Notes under the pieces: generated by a model
Told to the model about the DNA's origin: nothing
What the model saw: only the letters and a program-made list of their open reading frames with translations
Database searches by the model: none
In this document: positions 9,899 to 19,010 of the stretch, in pieces
How the letters are laid out: every line of letters begins with the position of its first letter
Numbering within the stretch: position 1 is the first letter of the stretch
From: Candidatus Zixiibacteriota bacterium
GTDB taxonomy: Bacteria; Zixibacteria; MSB-5A5; UBA10806; 4484-95
Assembly: GCA_024231855.1 (NCBI GenBank)
Contig: JAAEQD010000366.1
Coordinates: forward strand, 1-64,000
Length of the DNA: 64,000 bases
Reading direction: 5' to 3'
Made by a program: the position numbers and the translations under genes

Positions 9899-9935
9899 CG
9901 CCGGCCGAGTCATATTGCTCGGTCGGCGTTTAATT
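9899..9935 (+). terminator. hairpin terminator after M32 peptidase
   Basis: CGCCGGCCGAG (9899-9909) pairs with CTCGGTCGGCG (9918-9928), including one G-U pair, around an 8-nt loop. A weak T-rich tail follows. It is 35 bp past the peptidase stop. Confidence 0.75.
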
Positions 9936-10132
9936 GTCAGCTCAAAAAAAATCATTTTTTTTCGTTTTACCTATAATTTTTGTTTGATATTTTTTACTAA
10001 TCCCCCTTATAATTCTCGTCGTAGCCTTGGGTAAGTAGTAGGAAGTATTAAATGGGGAAGTGGCTAATGGGTTCATTTGATAGTAATAAGTTAAAAATTT
10101 AAACCTTAAAACCTGTAACCAGAGAGGGATCT

Positions 10133-10603
10133 ATGCCAGCGAAAAAGAAGGCTAAGAAAAAAGCCACTAAGAAGAAAGCTACTAAAAAGAAAGTAACTAA
10201 GAAGAAAGCTACAAAGAAAAAAGCCACCAAGAAGAAGGCTACAAAGAAAAAAGCCACTAAGAAGAAAGCCACTAAGAAGAAAGCTACAAAGAAGAAAACC
10301 ACCAAGAAGAAAGCCACCAAGAAGAAAGCCACTAAAAAGAAAGCCAAACGCAAACCGAATCCGGCTTTTATGGCTCCTTGGAATATCGGACCGGCGCTGG
10401 CGGCTGTTGTGGGCGCCAAGCCTCTGCCGCGAACAGAAATCACCAAGAAACTGTGGACTTACATTAAGAAGAATAAGCTGCAGGATTCTGTCAAACGGAC
10501 GATGATCAACGCCGACGATAAATTGAAAAAAGTCTTTGGCGGCAAGAAAAAGGTGAGCATGTTCGAGATGACCAAGTTGATCTCGAAACACCTGACGAAG
10601 TAG
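10133..10603 (+). CDS. histone H1-like lysine-repeat protein with SWIB domain
   Basis: The 156-aa protein has two parts. Residues 1 to about 72 are a near-perfect basic repeat built on KKATKKKA, like the tails of bacterial histone H1-like DNA-compaction proteins. Residues about 73-156 form a SWIB/MDM2-type domain (LPRTEITKKLWTYIKKNKLQ, then KKVFGGKKKVSMFEMTKLI). Such fusions occur in chlamydiae and other bacteria and are thought to bind DNA and affect nucleoid structure. An AGAGAGGGA ribosome site precedes the start. The opposite strand shows long artefactual frames because of the repeat. Confidence 0.88.
   Translation: MPAKKKAKKKATKKKATKKKVTKKKATKKKATKKKATKKKATKKKATKKKATKKKTTKKKATKKKATKKKAKRKPNPAFMAPWNIGPALAAVVGAKPLPRTEITKKLWTYIKKNKLQDSVKRTMINADDKLKKVFGGKKKVSMFEMTKLISKHLTK
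10140..10350 (+). repeat. in-frame tandem repeat encoding the KKATKKKA tail
   Basis: A roughly 15-nt unit (variants of AAGAAGAAAGCCACT) repeats tandemly through the 5' part of the SWIB-protein gene. Unit copies differ mostly at third positions, showing selection on the peptide. Repeat number could vary between strains by slippage. Confidence 0.85.
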
Positions 10604-10626
10604 CTTAAGGGCTTTGAATTGCTATT

Positions 10627-10657
10627 GGCCGGGTTTTAATTTAATCCGGCCTTTTCT
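10627..10657 (+). terminator. hairpin terminator after SWIB-protein gene
   Basis: GGCCGG (10627-10632) pairs with CCGGCC (10646-10651) and is followed by TTTTCTGTT. It lies 23 bp past the stop codon. Confidence 0.75.
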
Positions 10658-10836
10658 GTTATTATCAGAAAATCAATAGCGAAATTGGGTAAGGTTACAT
10701 TCGATATTGGCCGCGGAATACCGATAAATTAATTGATGGATTGGCAGAATAGAATTGGCTTAATATACCGTGAACTTTTAAATATTAAATTGGGTTAAGC
10801 TCTTAATATGGAATTAATTTCTGTAGGGGAGGGATA

Positions 10837-12465
10837 GTGCGAACCAATGACAGCGAAAATGCGCATGGCCTGGATGATTATGGGCTGACTAATATTGGCA
10901 GGGTGCAAATCAACTTAAACACTCCGATGCTATATGAGGCGGTCATTAAAAGGCGTGAAGGGGCAATCGCTCATCTCGGCCCCATAGTCGTCAGAACCGG
11001 ACAACACACGGGTCGGGCCGCCAAGGATAAATTTATTGTCGAAGAGGCCGTCAGTAAAGATAAGGTCTGGTGGGGTAAGGCAAATATCCCGTTCAGCCAG
11101 GAGAATTTCGACAAATTATACCATCGTCTGCTAGCTTACCTTCAGGGCAAAGATTTATTCATTCAGGATTGCTTTGCCGGTACTGATAAAGAGTATCGCC
11201 TGCCGATCCGGGTAATCAACGAAACGGCCTGGCATAATTTATTTGCCAGAAATATGTTTATCCGGGCGATGCCGGAGGAACTGAAAAATCACAAGCCGAA
11301 ATTCACGGTTCTTCACGTTCCGAATTTCATGGCTATGCCCAGCCTGGACGGCACTAACTCCGAGACTTTCGTGATATTGAATATCGCCAAAAGGATTGTT
11401 CTAATCGGAGGTACCAGCTATGCCGGAGAGATTAAAAAATCTGTTTTTACGATGATGAACTATCTGTTGCCGCTGGAAAACGTTCTGTCGATGCACTGCT
11501 CGGCCAATATTGGCAAAGATAATGACGTGGCCTTGTTTTTCGGCTTATCGGGTACCGGTAAAACAACCCTTTCGGCCGATTCGGAAAGGGATTTAATCGG
11601 GGATGATGAGCATGGCTGGAGTCAAAATGGTGTATTTAATTTCGAGGGAGGTTGCTATGCCAAAGTCATAAGGTTATCGAAGGAAGCCGAGCCTGAAATA
11701 TATCAAACTACACGCCGGTTTGGAACCATTCTCGAGAATGTAGCTATCGATACCTGGACGCGACGACTTGATCTAGATGATGACTTACTGACCGAGAATA
11801 CCCGGGCGGCTTATCCAATTTCCCATATCCCAAATATCTTCGAGGGTGAGACGGCCGGGCATCCGGAGAATATCATAATGCTCACCGCCGATGCTTTCGG
11901 AATTATGCCGCCTATTGCCAGGCTAACGCCGATACAGGCTATGTATCATTTCATGTCGGGTTACACCGCCAAGGTGGGGGGCACCGAAAAAGGTATGGGA
12001 GCCGAACCTGAAGCGACATTCTCCGCCTGTTTCGGGGCGCCGTTTATGGTGCTGCATCCATTTAAGTACGCCAGGCTCCTCGACGAGAAAATCAGGAGGC
12101 GTAACGTGGATTGTTGGCTGGTAAATACCGGCTGGACCGGCGGGCCCTATGGTACCGGCAAGAGGATGAAAATCGCTCATACCAGGGCGATGGTGAAGGC
12201 GGCGTTAAACGGCAAGCTCAACGAAGTAGAAATGACCGTGGACCCGATTTATGGCATTGCCGTTCCCAAGTCTTGTCCGGGAGTGCCCGACGAAGTTTTG
12301 AATCAAAGAAACACCTGGGCTGACAAAAACGCCTATGACCAAACGGCGCGGCGACTGGCCAGGATGTTTATCGATAATTTCAAGCAATTCGAGGATGAAA
12401 CATCGGAGGAAGTTAAAAGCGCCGGGCCTAAAATTATTGGGACGAGCGGCGCTTCGCACGACTAA
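10837..12465 (+). CDS. pckA: phosphoenolpyruvate carboxykinase (ATP)
   Basis: The 542-aa protein is a complete ATP-dependent PEP carboxykinase, which converts oxaloacetate plus ATP to PEP, ADP and CO2 in gluconeogenesis. The kinase P-loop FGLSGTGKTTLS is at about residues 234-245 and the metal/substrate motif GDDEHGWS follows near 255. The start is GTG at 10837 with a strong GGGGAGGG five bases upstream. A paralogue with most aligned positions identical begins at 63,201 in the same orientation. The next gene is glucose-6-phosphate isomerase, consistent with a gluconeogenic block. Confidence 0.95.
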   Translation: MRTNDSENAHGLDDYGLTNIGRVQINLNTPMLYEAVIKRREGAIAHLGPIVVRTGQHTGRAAKDKFIVEEAVSKDKVWWGKANIPFSQENFDKLYHRLLAYLQGKDLFIQDCFAGTDKEYRLPIRVINETAWHNLFARNMFIRAMPEELKNHKPKFTVLHVPNFMAMPSLDGTNSETFVILNIAKRIVLIGGTSYAGEIKKSVFTMMNYLLPLENVLSMHCSANIGKDNDVALFFGLSGTGKTTLSADSERDLIGDDEHGWSQNGVFNFEGGCYAKVIRLSKEAEPEIYQTTRRFGTILENVAIDTWTRRLDLDDDLLTENTRAAYPISHIPNIFEGETAGHPENIIMLTADAFGIMPPIARLTPIQAMYHFMSGYTAKVGGTEKGMGAEPEATFSACFGAPFMVLHPFKYARLLDEKIRRRNVDCWLVNTGWTGGPYGTGKRMKIAHTRAMVKAALNGKLNEVEMTVDPIYGIAVPKSCPGVPDEVLNQRNTWADKNAYDQTARRLARMFIDNFKQFEDETSEEVKSAGPKIIGTSGASHD

Positions 12466-12580
12466 TTTCAGGTATGCTTGTAATTTAAGCGTGTGGCAAC
12501 GACGACGGCTCGGCGGTCTATCAGCGGTACAGTGCGGGTAATTTTAACAAGTTTTGAAGTAAAACAAGGAATGAGCGGCA

Positions 12581-14104
12581 ATGGAAAAGGGCAACATTTT
12601 TGATCTGGGTAAGCTTAAAGGTAATCAGACGGTTCTAAGGCAAATCCAATCATCAGTTACAAAGGGCAATTTTGAACCTGGTAGTTCATTTATCGAAGAG
12701 AACTCTATCGGTTTAAATCTTACCCACATCGTAAGCCCAGTCGGGGAAAAAACATTTATCAGTAAAGATGAATTGAATGAGTTATCTCCCCGAGTGATTG
12801 ATAAATTTCGCCTAATGCGGCAAACCGAGGGGGATTGCTATGATGGTGATACGTCGATGCTGGGCTGGCAAAGCTTCCCCGAGGAGATTAACAGAGAGTA
12901 CCTCGATGATATAACATCGGCGGCGAAAGAGCTGGCAAATAAAATCGATGCCTACGTATCGTTGGGCATAGGCGGCTCATACCTGGGAATCGAAGCCACA
13001 TTCAAGGCATTAACTCATACGTACTTCAATCAACTGCCGCGCGAAAAACGGGGCGGTATGCCCCAGATATATTTTCTGGGCCAGAACACCGATCCTGATT
13101 TCTTTCGCGACACCCTCGATATGCTTGACGGTAAAAGAATCGGAATCAATGTAATCTCCAAATCAGGAACTACTGCCGAAACCGCTATCGCGTTCAGGAT
13201 AATCCGTAATATCCTGGAAAGCGCCGGTAGCCGCGACTCCAGGGAATTTATTTTCGCCACCACCGACGCGGTCAAAGGCGCTTTAAGGAAATTGTCAGAA
13301 CAGAAAGGTTTTCGCGCTTTCGTTGTACCTGATAATATCGGCGGCCGATTTTCGGTTTTGTCGGATGTCGGTCTGGTCGGCCTGGCAATGGCCGGAATTG
13401 ATATTTATGAATTCGTGGCCGGTTTTCGACATATGAAAAAGCGTGTCGAGGCCGAGGATTATTGGACAAACCCGAGTATGCTTCATGCCGCCGTACGTCA
13501 CCTGGCCTACGAAAAGGGTAAAAAGATCGAGGTCGTGGCAACCAATTCCGCCGCTATTTATCAGCTTACGCGATGGATGGAACAGCTTTTCCCCGAAAGC
13601 GAGGGACATAATGGCTATGGTATGTGGGTTTCGCCATCGCTGTACTCGGAAAAACTGCACGCCAACGGACAGATGGTTCAACAAGGTGAGCGGAATATTA
13701 TCGAAACGTTTCTGAAACTCGAAAACAGCGATAATATGCTTGAGATTCCGGCCGACCCCGACAATCTCGACAGGCTCAATTATCTATCCGACAACAAGCG
13801 TGATATGAATTTTATCAACAGCAAAGTAATTGAAGGCCCCGCTTACGCTCATTTTATGGGCGGAGTTCCAAATATGACAATCAGTATTCCCCGCCGTAAC
13901 GCATTCAATATTGGTCAGTTCTATTACATGATGGAGTTATCGGTGGCGCTTTCGGGATATCTGGCCGGACATAATCCTTTTATTCAACCGGGTGTTGAAG
14001 CCTATAAAAAGGCGATGTTCGCCATGCTGGGCAAGCCCGGTACCGAAGATGACAAAAAAGCGATGAGTGACGCCGGAAATCGGCTTAACCGGTTTGTTAT
14101 TTAA
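12581..14104 (+). CDS. pgi: glucose-6-phosphate isomerase
   Basis: The 507-aa protein interconverts glucose 6-phosphate and fructose 6-phosphate. It shows the two sugar-phosphate isomerase signatures: SLGIGGSYLG near residue 127 and ISKSGTTAETAIAF near 192. The length fits the bacterial long form. It follows pckA by 115 bp and precedes a minus-strand cupin gene, with glycogen phosphorylase further on, so the region handles hexose phosphates and storage polysaccharide. Confidence 0.94.
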   Translation: MEKGNIFDLGKLKGNQTVLRQIQSSVTKGNFEPGSSFIEENSIGLNLTHIVSPVGEKTFISKDELNELSPRVIDKFRLMRQTEGDCYDGDTSMLGWQSFPEEINREYLDDITSAAKELANKIDAYVSLGIGGSYLGIEATFKALTHTYFNQLPREKRGGMPQIYFLGQNTDPDFFRDTLDMLDGKRIGINVISKSGTTAETAIAFRIIRNILESAGSRDSREFIFATTDAVKGALRKLSEQKGFRAFVVPDNIGGRFSVLSDVGLVGLAMAGIDIYEFVAGFRHMKKRVEAEDYWTNPSMLHAAVRHLAYEKGKKIEVVATNSAAIYQLTRWMEQLFPESEGHNGYGMWVSPSLYSEKLHANGQMVQQGERNIIETFLKLENSDNMLEIPADPDNLDRLNYLSDNKRDMNFINSKVIEGPAYAHFMGGVPNMTISIPRRNAFNIGQFYYMMELSVALSGYLAGHNPFIQPGVEAYKKAMFAMLGKPGTEDDKKAMSDAGNRLNRFVI

Positions 14105-14142
14105 TATTAGTAGCAAATTTAAAACTTTATACGAATTAGTAG

Positions 14143-14517
14143 TTAATCCCGGCCATACTGATCATCGAACCGTTCAATATCATCTTCATCAAAATGTCCA
14201 AATGATATTTCTAATACCCGGCCGACTTTTTCAAGAGATGAGAGTCGATGTTTCGAGTTTCTTAAAATAACGATCTCTTCCCCCGCTTCCGGCTCCCAAA
14301 CCTTGTCATCCAACTCGACTCGTAGCCCTTTATCGAGCATAATCCACAATTCATCTCTTTTTTTATGAGATTGTTTACTCAATATTTGATTTGGATTTAC
14401 GGTAAGAATTTTAACGGTACTAACCTTGTTATGGGTAAATTGCTTGAAATTCCCCCAGGGTCTTATATCAGTAATAATATTACCGGTAATCGCTTTTTTA
14501 TCATCGCTATTATGCAT
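14143..14517 (-). CDS. stand-alone cupin of the type II mannose-6-phosphate isomerase family
   Basis: This 124-aa protein is a single cupin domain of the kind found at the C-terminus of bifunctional mannose-1-phosphate guanylyltransferase/mannose-6-phosphate isomerases. The family opening RPWGNFKQF is at about residues 19-27, followed by the QSHKKRDELW metal-site region where the usual second histidine is replaced. It is convergent with pgi. Activity as an isomerase or as a sugar-binding cupin cannot be settled from sequence. Confidence 0.72.
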   Translation of the reverse strand: MHNSDDKKAITGNIITDIRPWGNFKQFTHNKVSTVKILTVNPNQILSKQSHKKRDELWIMLDKGLRVELDDKVWEPEAGEEIVILRNSKHRLSSLEKVGRVLEISFGHFDEDDIERFDDQYGRD

Positions 14518-14851
14518 AATGATTTAACCTAGTCTTTTTAATCATGATTAGAAAAATATAGTCAAAATCGAAACGCGGGGCAAGTTTTTTTGCCTGGCTC
14601 ACAAAACTTAATGGCCAGACAAGCCGATATAAGTAAAGTATTATGCTTGTGGAAGTTTGAAGATTTTCGATAATTAAAACACAGGCATGAAGATAGTGAT
14701 TCGCGAAAGTTCTTAAATGAATCGAAACAATTAGGAGCAATTTGGCCGTTATAATGGCCAGGCGGGATTGGGATAGCGACAGCATGTAATTTATTATAAG
14801 TGTGATCGAATATTCACCGACATTTAGAGTAATGTTATAGTTTACCGGATA
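14518..14851. other. gap without supported gene
   Basis: These 334 bp between the cupin gene and glycogen phosphorylase are AT-rich and probably hold their divergent promoters. A minus-strand frame of 91 codons is present but has no ribosome site and an implausible composition, so I do not call it. Confidence 0.5.
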
Positions 14852-14863
14852 ATGGAGCGAGTT

Positions 14864-17473
14864 ATGCCAAAAGCATTTGATACATTTCTTATCAGAGCGG
14901 TACTGCCGCCGGAACTTGAAGCCTTAAGGGAGTTAGCCTTTAATCTCCACTGGACCTGGAATTTCGAGGCAATTGAGCTTTTCCGTCAACTTGACCGCGA
15001 CCTTTGGCGCGCTTCAGGTAATAATCCGGTCAGGGTGATGAGTTCTATCAAGCAGGATAAACTCTCACAGGCGCTGAACGATGAGGGTTTTCTGGCTCAA
15101 CTTGAGCGGGTTCACAACAATCTAAGGAACTATCTTAAAGCCCCCACCTGGTTTGAAACCAATTACAACAAGATAGAATCGCCCAGAATCGCTTATTTCT
15201 CAATGGAGTTCGGTTTAACCGAATGCCTGCCGATTTACTCGGGAGGCCTGGGAATATTGGCCGGCGATCACATGAAATCGGCCAGCGAATTGGGCTTACC
15301 CCTGGTCGGAGTGGGTCTTCTTTATCAGCAAGGTTTTTTCCAGCAATATCTAAATGCTGATGGTTGGCAACAGGAAACATATCCGGAGAATGATTTTTAT
15401 AATTTACCTATCGAGCTGATAACCGACGAGAATAAAGTGCCCATTCTAATTTACGTGGAATTTCCCGGTCGTAATGTATACTGCCGCATATGGAAAGCCC
15501 AGGTCGGTCGAATCCCGCTGTATCTTCTCGATACCAATACCCCGGAGAACAGTTATCATGATCGTAAAATCACCTATCAGCTTTATGGCGGTGATAAGGA
15601 AACCCGGATTCAGCAGGAACTAATACTCGGTGTGGGCGGGATGCTGGCTTTGCGCAAACTCGATATTCATGTTCATGTCTGCCACATGAATGAAGGTCAT
15701 GCCGCTTTCATGGCTCTGGAGAGAATTCGCCGTCGAGTCGCCAAAGATGGCTTATCTCCGGAGGAGGCGGCCGAGATAGTTAAGAGCGGAACTATCTTTA
15801 CAACCCATACCCCTGTCCCGGCGGGCATTGATATATTCCATCCCACTATCGTCGAAAAATACCTGGTCAATATATTCAAGCAATTCGGCATGAAAAAAAG
15901 TAATTTCCTGGCCCTGGGTCGGTTTAATTCGGAAAATGACCAGGAATCGTTCAATATGGCTTTGATGGCCCTGCGGACGACATCCTTTGCCAATGGAGTA
16001 AGTGGCCTTCATGGTGAAGTATCGAGGAAGATGTTTAAGTCGATCTGGCCCAATGTGCCAACAAACGAAGTTCCGATTGGGAATGTAACCAACGGTATCC
16101 ATACCCGATCCTGGATTTCTCACGAGATGTCCGATCTTTTCGTAAGATATTTGGGACCTAACTGGATAGACAAACCGGCCGATCAAACTATCTGGGAACG
16201 AGTCGAGAGAATACCCGATGTCGAATTATGGCGTATCCATGAACGCCGCCGAGAACGATTGGTCGCCTATACCCGAAGGCGGTTAATTCAGCAACTTAAA
16301 CGTCGCGGCGCCGGCGCCAAAGGTATAGACGCGGCTCAGGAGAGCCTCAATCCTGAAGCTCTCACTATCGGTTTTGCCCGGCGATTCGCCACATATAAAC
16401 GGGCGGCTTTGCTTCTTCGAGACCGCGATAGACTGAGAAAACTTCTAACCAACAAGAAACACCCCGTACAGTTTATCTTTGCCGGCAAAGCCCATCCCCT
16501 GGATAACGGCGGTAAGGAGCTTATCAAGGAGATAGTCCATTTCGCCCGGCAGGAGGATGTTAGAACGAATATCGTGTTTCTGGAAAATTACAGTATAAAC
16601 ATGGCCAGGTATCTGGTCCAGGGAGTCGATCTCTGGCTGAACACGCCCCGTCGGCCTCACGAGGCAAGCGGCACAAGCGGTATGAAAGTAGTCCCCAATG
16701 GCGGCTTGAATCTAAGTATTCTCGACGGCTGGTGGGTCGAGGGCTTTGATTATGATAACGGCTGGGCTATCGGCGCGGGCGAGGAATATGATGATCCGAA
16801 CTATCAGGATGAGGTCGAGAGTAAGGCGCTTTTCGATGTTCTGGAGAACGAGGTTATCCCGCTATTCTACAAACTCTCAAGCGATGGACTCCCCCGCCAG
16901 TGGATCGCGACGATCAAGCAATCCCTGATGAAGCTCAGTCCCGTATTCAATACCAACAGGATGGTGATGGAGTATACCAAGAATTATTACCTGAAAGCCT
17001 GCAAGAATTGGGAAAACCTCGCGGCGGACAATTATGCTAAAACCAAGCGTCTGGTCATGTGGAAGCAATTCATTCGGGAAAACTGGAACCTGGTGAAAAT
17101 AGTAAATGCCGGAGTCCAGAAAAAAGAGGCGGAGGTTGGTTTCGGTCTGAAAACCGAAGCGGAAATCGCTCTTGGAAAACTTGGACCGGATGACGTGAAG
17201 GTCCAGATAATAAGCGGACCGCTGGATACCGACTACAATATAATCGAAACCAATATGGAAATAATGAAATGTATCGGCCAGGTACAAGATGATTTATTCA
17301 AATACGAAGGGTATATACCTTGTGATGAAAGCGGCCTGTTTGGCTATTCGCTCAGGATAATGCCCAGTCATGAGGATATGTCCGATCAGTTTGGCCTGGA
17401 GTTATTGCGCTGGATCGGTGATGAAATCAAGAGTCCCGTATCCGATAATGTCAGGATCAATTTGGGGGTTTAA
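14864..17473 (+). CDS. glgP: alpha-glucan (glycogen) phosphorylase
   Basis: The protein, about 869 aa, releases glucose 1-phosphate from alpha-1,4-glucans using phosphate and a pyridoxal-phosphate cofactor. It begins with the DUF3417-type N-terminal region (ELAFNLHWTW) seen in the bacterial/archaeal short-form GT35 phosphorylases. The PLP-lysine motif HEASGTSGMKVVPNG is near residue 600, and VGLLYQQGFFQQ and NVTNGIHTRSW are typical of the family. I prefer ATG 14864 because GGAG at 14854-14857 is correctly spaced before it; an in-frame ATG at 14852 would add four residues but has no ribosome site. Confidence 0.92.
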   Translation: MPKAFDTFLIRAVLPPELEALRELAFNLHWTWNFEAIELFRQLDRDLWRASGNNPVRVMSSIKQDKLSQALNDEGFLAQLERVHNNLRNYLKAPTWFETNYNKIESPRIAYFSMEFGLTECLPIYSGGLGILAGDHMKSASELGLPLVGVGLLYQQGFFQQYLNADGWQQETYPENDFYNLPIELITDENKVPILIYVEFPGRNVYCRIWKAQVGRIPLYLLDTNTPENSYHDRKITYQLYGGDKETRIQQELILGVGGMLALRKLDIHVHVCHMNEGHAAFMALERIRRRVAKDGLSPEEAAEIVKSGTIFTTHTPVPAGIDIFHPTIVEKYLVNIFKQFGMKKSNFLALGRFNSENDQESFNMALMALRTTSFANGVSGLHGEVSRKMFKSIWPNVPTNEVPIGNVTNGIHTRSWISHEMSDLFVRYLGPNWIDKPADQTIWERVERIPDVELWRIHERRRERLVAYTRRRLIQQLKRRGAGAKGIDAAQESLNPEALTIGFARRFATYKRAALLLRDRDRLRKLLTNKKHPVQFIFAGKAHPLDNGGKELIKEIVHFARQEDVRTNIVFLENYSINMARYLVQGVDLWLNTPRRPHEASGTSGMKVVPNGGLNLSILDGWWVEGFDYDNGWAIGAGEEYDDPNYQDEVESKALFDVLENEVIPLFYKLSSDGLPRQWIATIKQSLMKLSPVFNTNRMVMEYTKNYYLKACKNWENLAADNYAKTKRLVMWKQFIRENWNLVKIVNAGVQKKEAEVGFGLKTEAEIALGKLGPDDVKVQIISGPLDTDYNIIETNMEIMKCIGQVQDDLFKYEGYIPCDESGLFGYSLRIMPSHEDMSDQFGLELLRWIGDEIKSPVSDNVRINLGV

Positions 17474-17512
17474 CAAGCCGATTTTAGCGCCCGGGATTAT
17501 GCCAATAAGGGC

Positions 17513-17540
17513 TTGACTTGGCCTAAGATTTGCATATATT
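17513..17540 (+). promoter_or_regulatory. promoter of tRNA-Glu
   Basis: TTGACT (17513-17518) and TATATT (17535-17540) are separated by 16 bp, and the tRNA begins 11 bp further on. This is a near-consensus housekeeping promoter. Confidence 0.7.
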
Positions 17541-17551
17541 CATCGTGATTT

Positions 17552-17627
17552 GGCGCTATCGTCTAGTGGACTAGGACGGGTGGTTCTCAGCCATCAAACC
17601 GGGGTTCGATTCCCCGTAGCGCTACCA
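17552..17627 (+). tRNA. tRNA-Glu (anticodon CUC)
   Basis: The 76-nt sequence folds as a cloverleaf with a 7-bp acceptor stem (first pair G-U), a D arm containing TAGTGGACTA, an anticodon loop TTCTCAG giving CUC, a T arm with GGTTCGATTCC, discriminator A and an encoded CCA. It is the integration site of the island: its 3' 28 bp are repeated at 62,248-62,275, so insertion keeps the gene intact. Confidence 0.95.
17600..17627 (+). repeat. attL, 3' end of tRNA-Glu
   Basis: These 28 bp (T arm, 3' acceptor strand and CCA) are identical to 62,248-62,275. The flanking bases differ on both sides, fixing the repeat boundaries. This is the left attachment site. Confidence 0.93.
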
Positions 17628-17705
17628 TGTTATTCCGACCCCTAAGTCATTGAAACACAACACTATGTCTTTGATTTATAAGGGTTTATAAAATGAAAAT
17701 CAACT

Positions 17706-17761
17706 GGTCAGAAGCGGTCAATAATGGTCACTTACGGCGGCCGTGGTCACGATTTGGTCAC
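17706..17761 (+). repeat. GGTCA repeats next to attL, probable integrase arm sites
   Basis: GGTCA occurs at 17706, 17716, 17726, 17745 and 17756. The first three are exactly 10 bp apart and the last two 11 bp apart, i.e. on one face of the helix. The last two lie within a 16-bp sequence (17746-17761) repeated at 62,197-62,212 near the right end. Position and spacing fit arm-type binding sites for the adjacent integrase; this role is inferred. Confidence 0.65.
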
Positions 17762-17763
17762 CT

Positions 17764-18774
17764 TTAAAACGGTAGTTTGGCTATTTCCTTTTTATGAATA
17801 TTCGGAGATAAATGAGCATAAATCATCGTGGTCGATATAGAAGAATGCCCAAGAAACTCCTGGATGACTGGTATCGGAGTTCCAGCCATAGCCAGGTGTG
17901 ATGCAAAAGTATGCCGAAGGTCGTGAGGTCTGCCCTTGATTTTAATCTTTTTCATCAGTTTTAAGAATTGCCTGCTAAATTGATGTCTGCTCATAAGGGA
18001 ATTCGCTATATGTTCATCAGCCTTACGACCCTTTGATAGTCTTATTAAAACCTCTTTCGCATCCACCGACATAGGGATTTGACGGGGGCGCTTTCCTTTG
18101 GGGGAATATCCATCATAGGGCCAGACTCTGATACTTTCCGCCTTAAAATCGATATCGCGCCAGCGAAGACTAAAGAACTCACCTTTCCTCATTCCGCTGT
18201 TAACCAGCATAATAATAACGGATTTTAGTGGCTCCTCAGCGGCAGCAATCATTTTTTCTACCTCTTGCTTCTCGAAAAAATGGAACGTTTTAACATTTTT
18301 AGGTAGTTTTACCCTTGCGATTGGATTCTTCTCGATTAATTCCCATTCAACGGCTTTATTTAAAATAGTTTTCAATAGCGCAATGTAATTTCTTATTGTT
18401 TTTGGTTTCATTCCAGCCAAAACAGAGGTGGTGAAAATATTGATAATTTCAGGATTTATCGAGTCTGGGTACCGTACGCCTTTACGAGCCATGAATTCCT
18501 GAAGATTACGCAACCGAGCATAATCAGAACTTTTATCCGTATTACTAATACTATTTAAGTACTCTTTATACCTCCGAAACAACTCCGGGATTTCGATTTT
18601 CTTATCGGCAATAGGCTTGACTCCAACTTCACCTTTAAATAGCTTAACTTTCAGATCATTTAATTTTATCTCTGCAAGTTTCCTGCTTCTCGTGCCAGTC
18701 GAGAAACGAAATCTTTCACCATTAAAGCGATAATTGATCCACCAAAAGTCATCTTTGCGGAATAGAGTTGCCAC
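17764..18774 (-). CDS. int: tyrosine recombinase (integrase) of the island
   Basis: The 336-aa integrase has an N-terminal arm-binding/core-binding part and a C-terminal catalytic domain. Catalytic residues are visible: the first arginine in SGMRKGEFF (about residue 195), HDLRH (H284, R287), GHSS (H310) and the nucleophile in MIYAHLS (Y319). It reads towards attL, as usual for tRNA-targeting islands. The GTG start overlaps the stop codon of the preceding HTH gene by one base (TAGTG), suggesting translational coupling. Confidence 0.95.
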   Translation of the reverse strand: MATLFRKDDFWWINYRFNGERFRFSTGTRSRKLAEIKLNDLKVKLFKGEVGVKPIADKKIEIPELFRRYKEYLNSISNTDKSSDYARLRNLQEFMARKGVRYPDSINPEIINIFTTSVLAGMKPKTIRNYIALLKTILNKAVEWELIEKNPIARVKLPKNVKTFHFFEKQEVEKMIAAAEEPLKSVIIMLVNSGMRKGEFFSLRWRDIDFKAESIRVWPYDGYSPKGKRPRQIPMSVDAKEVLIRLSKGRKADEHIANSLMSRHQFSRQFLKLMKKIKIKGRPHDLRHTFASHLAMAGTPIPVIQEFLGHSSISTTMIYAHLSPNIHKKEIAKLPF

Positions 18775-19010
18775 TAATTAACCTCTCTTTCATTTTTAAA
18801 CGGTTCAAATTCAAAATATCTCATTATTACACGCCTCTCCGCCATCCACTGGCCATTTATCAAATAGCCCTTAAGCCTTTCTTTTGGATTAGGATTATTT
18901 ATATACTTATCGAGCGTACGAGGATCTCTACGAAATACTCGGGCAATATCGGCTTTCGTCCACATAGCTTGCTGCATTAATTCTTCTAGAGATAGACGCT
19001 TACAAGGCAT
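18774..19010 (-). CDS. small HTH DNA-binding protein upstream of the integrase
   Basis: This 78-aa protein has a helix-turn-helix-like segment (MWTKADIARVFRRDPRTLDK) and a basic C-terminal half. I start it at ATG 19010 because AGGGGGC is well placed; an in-frame TTG at 19040 would add ten residues and overlap the upstream gene more. Lying between another HTH protein and the integrase, it is a candidate recombination directionality factor or regulator. Function is inferred from position and motif only. Confidence 0.65.
   Translation of the reverse strand: MPCKRLSLEELMQQAMWTKADIARVFRRDPRTLDKYINNPNPKERLKGYLINGQWMAERRVIMRYFEFEPFKNEREVN

Noticed and set aside
10106-10591. Long minus-strand frames rich in phenylalanine and leucine opposite the SWIB-protein gene
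   Set aside because: They are the complement of the lysine codon repeat and have no ribosome site; the plus-strand frame has a recognisable domain.
14510-14785. Minus-strand frame of 91 codons before glgP
   Set aside because: No ribosome site, no family resemblance, composition like intergenic DNA.
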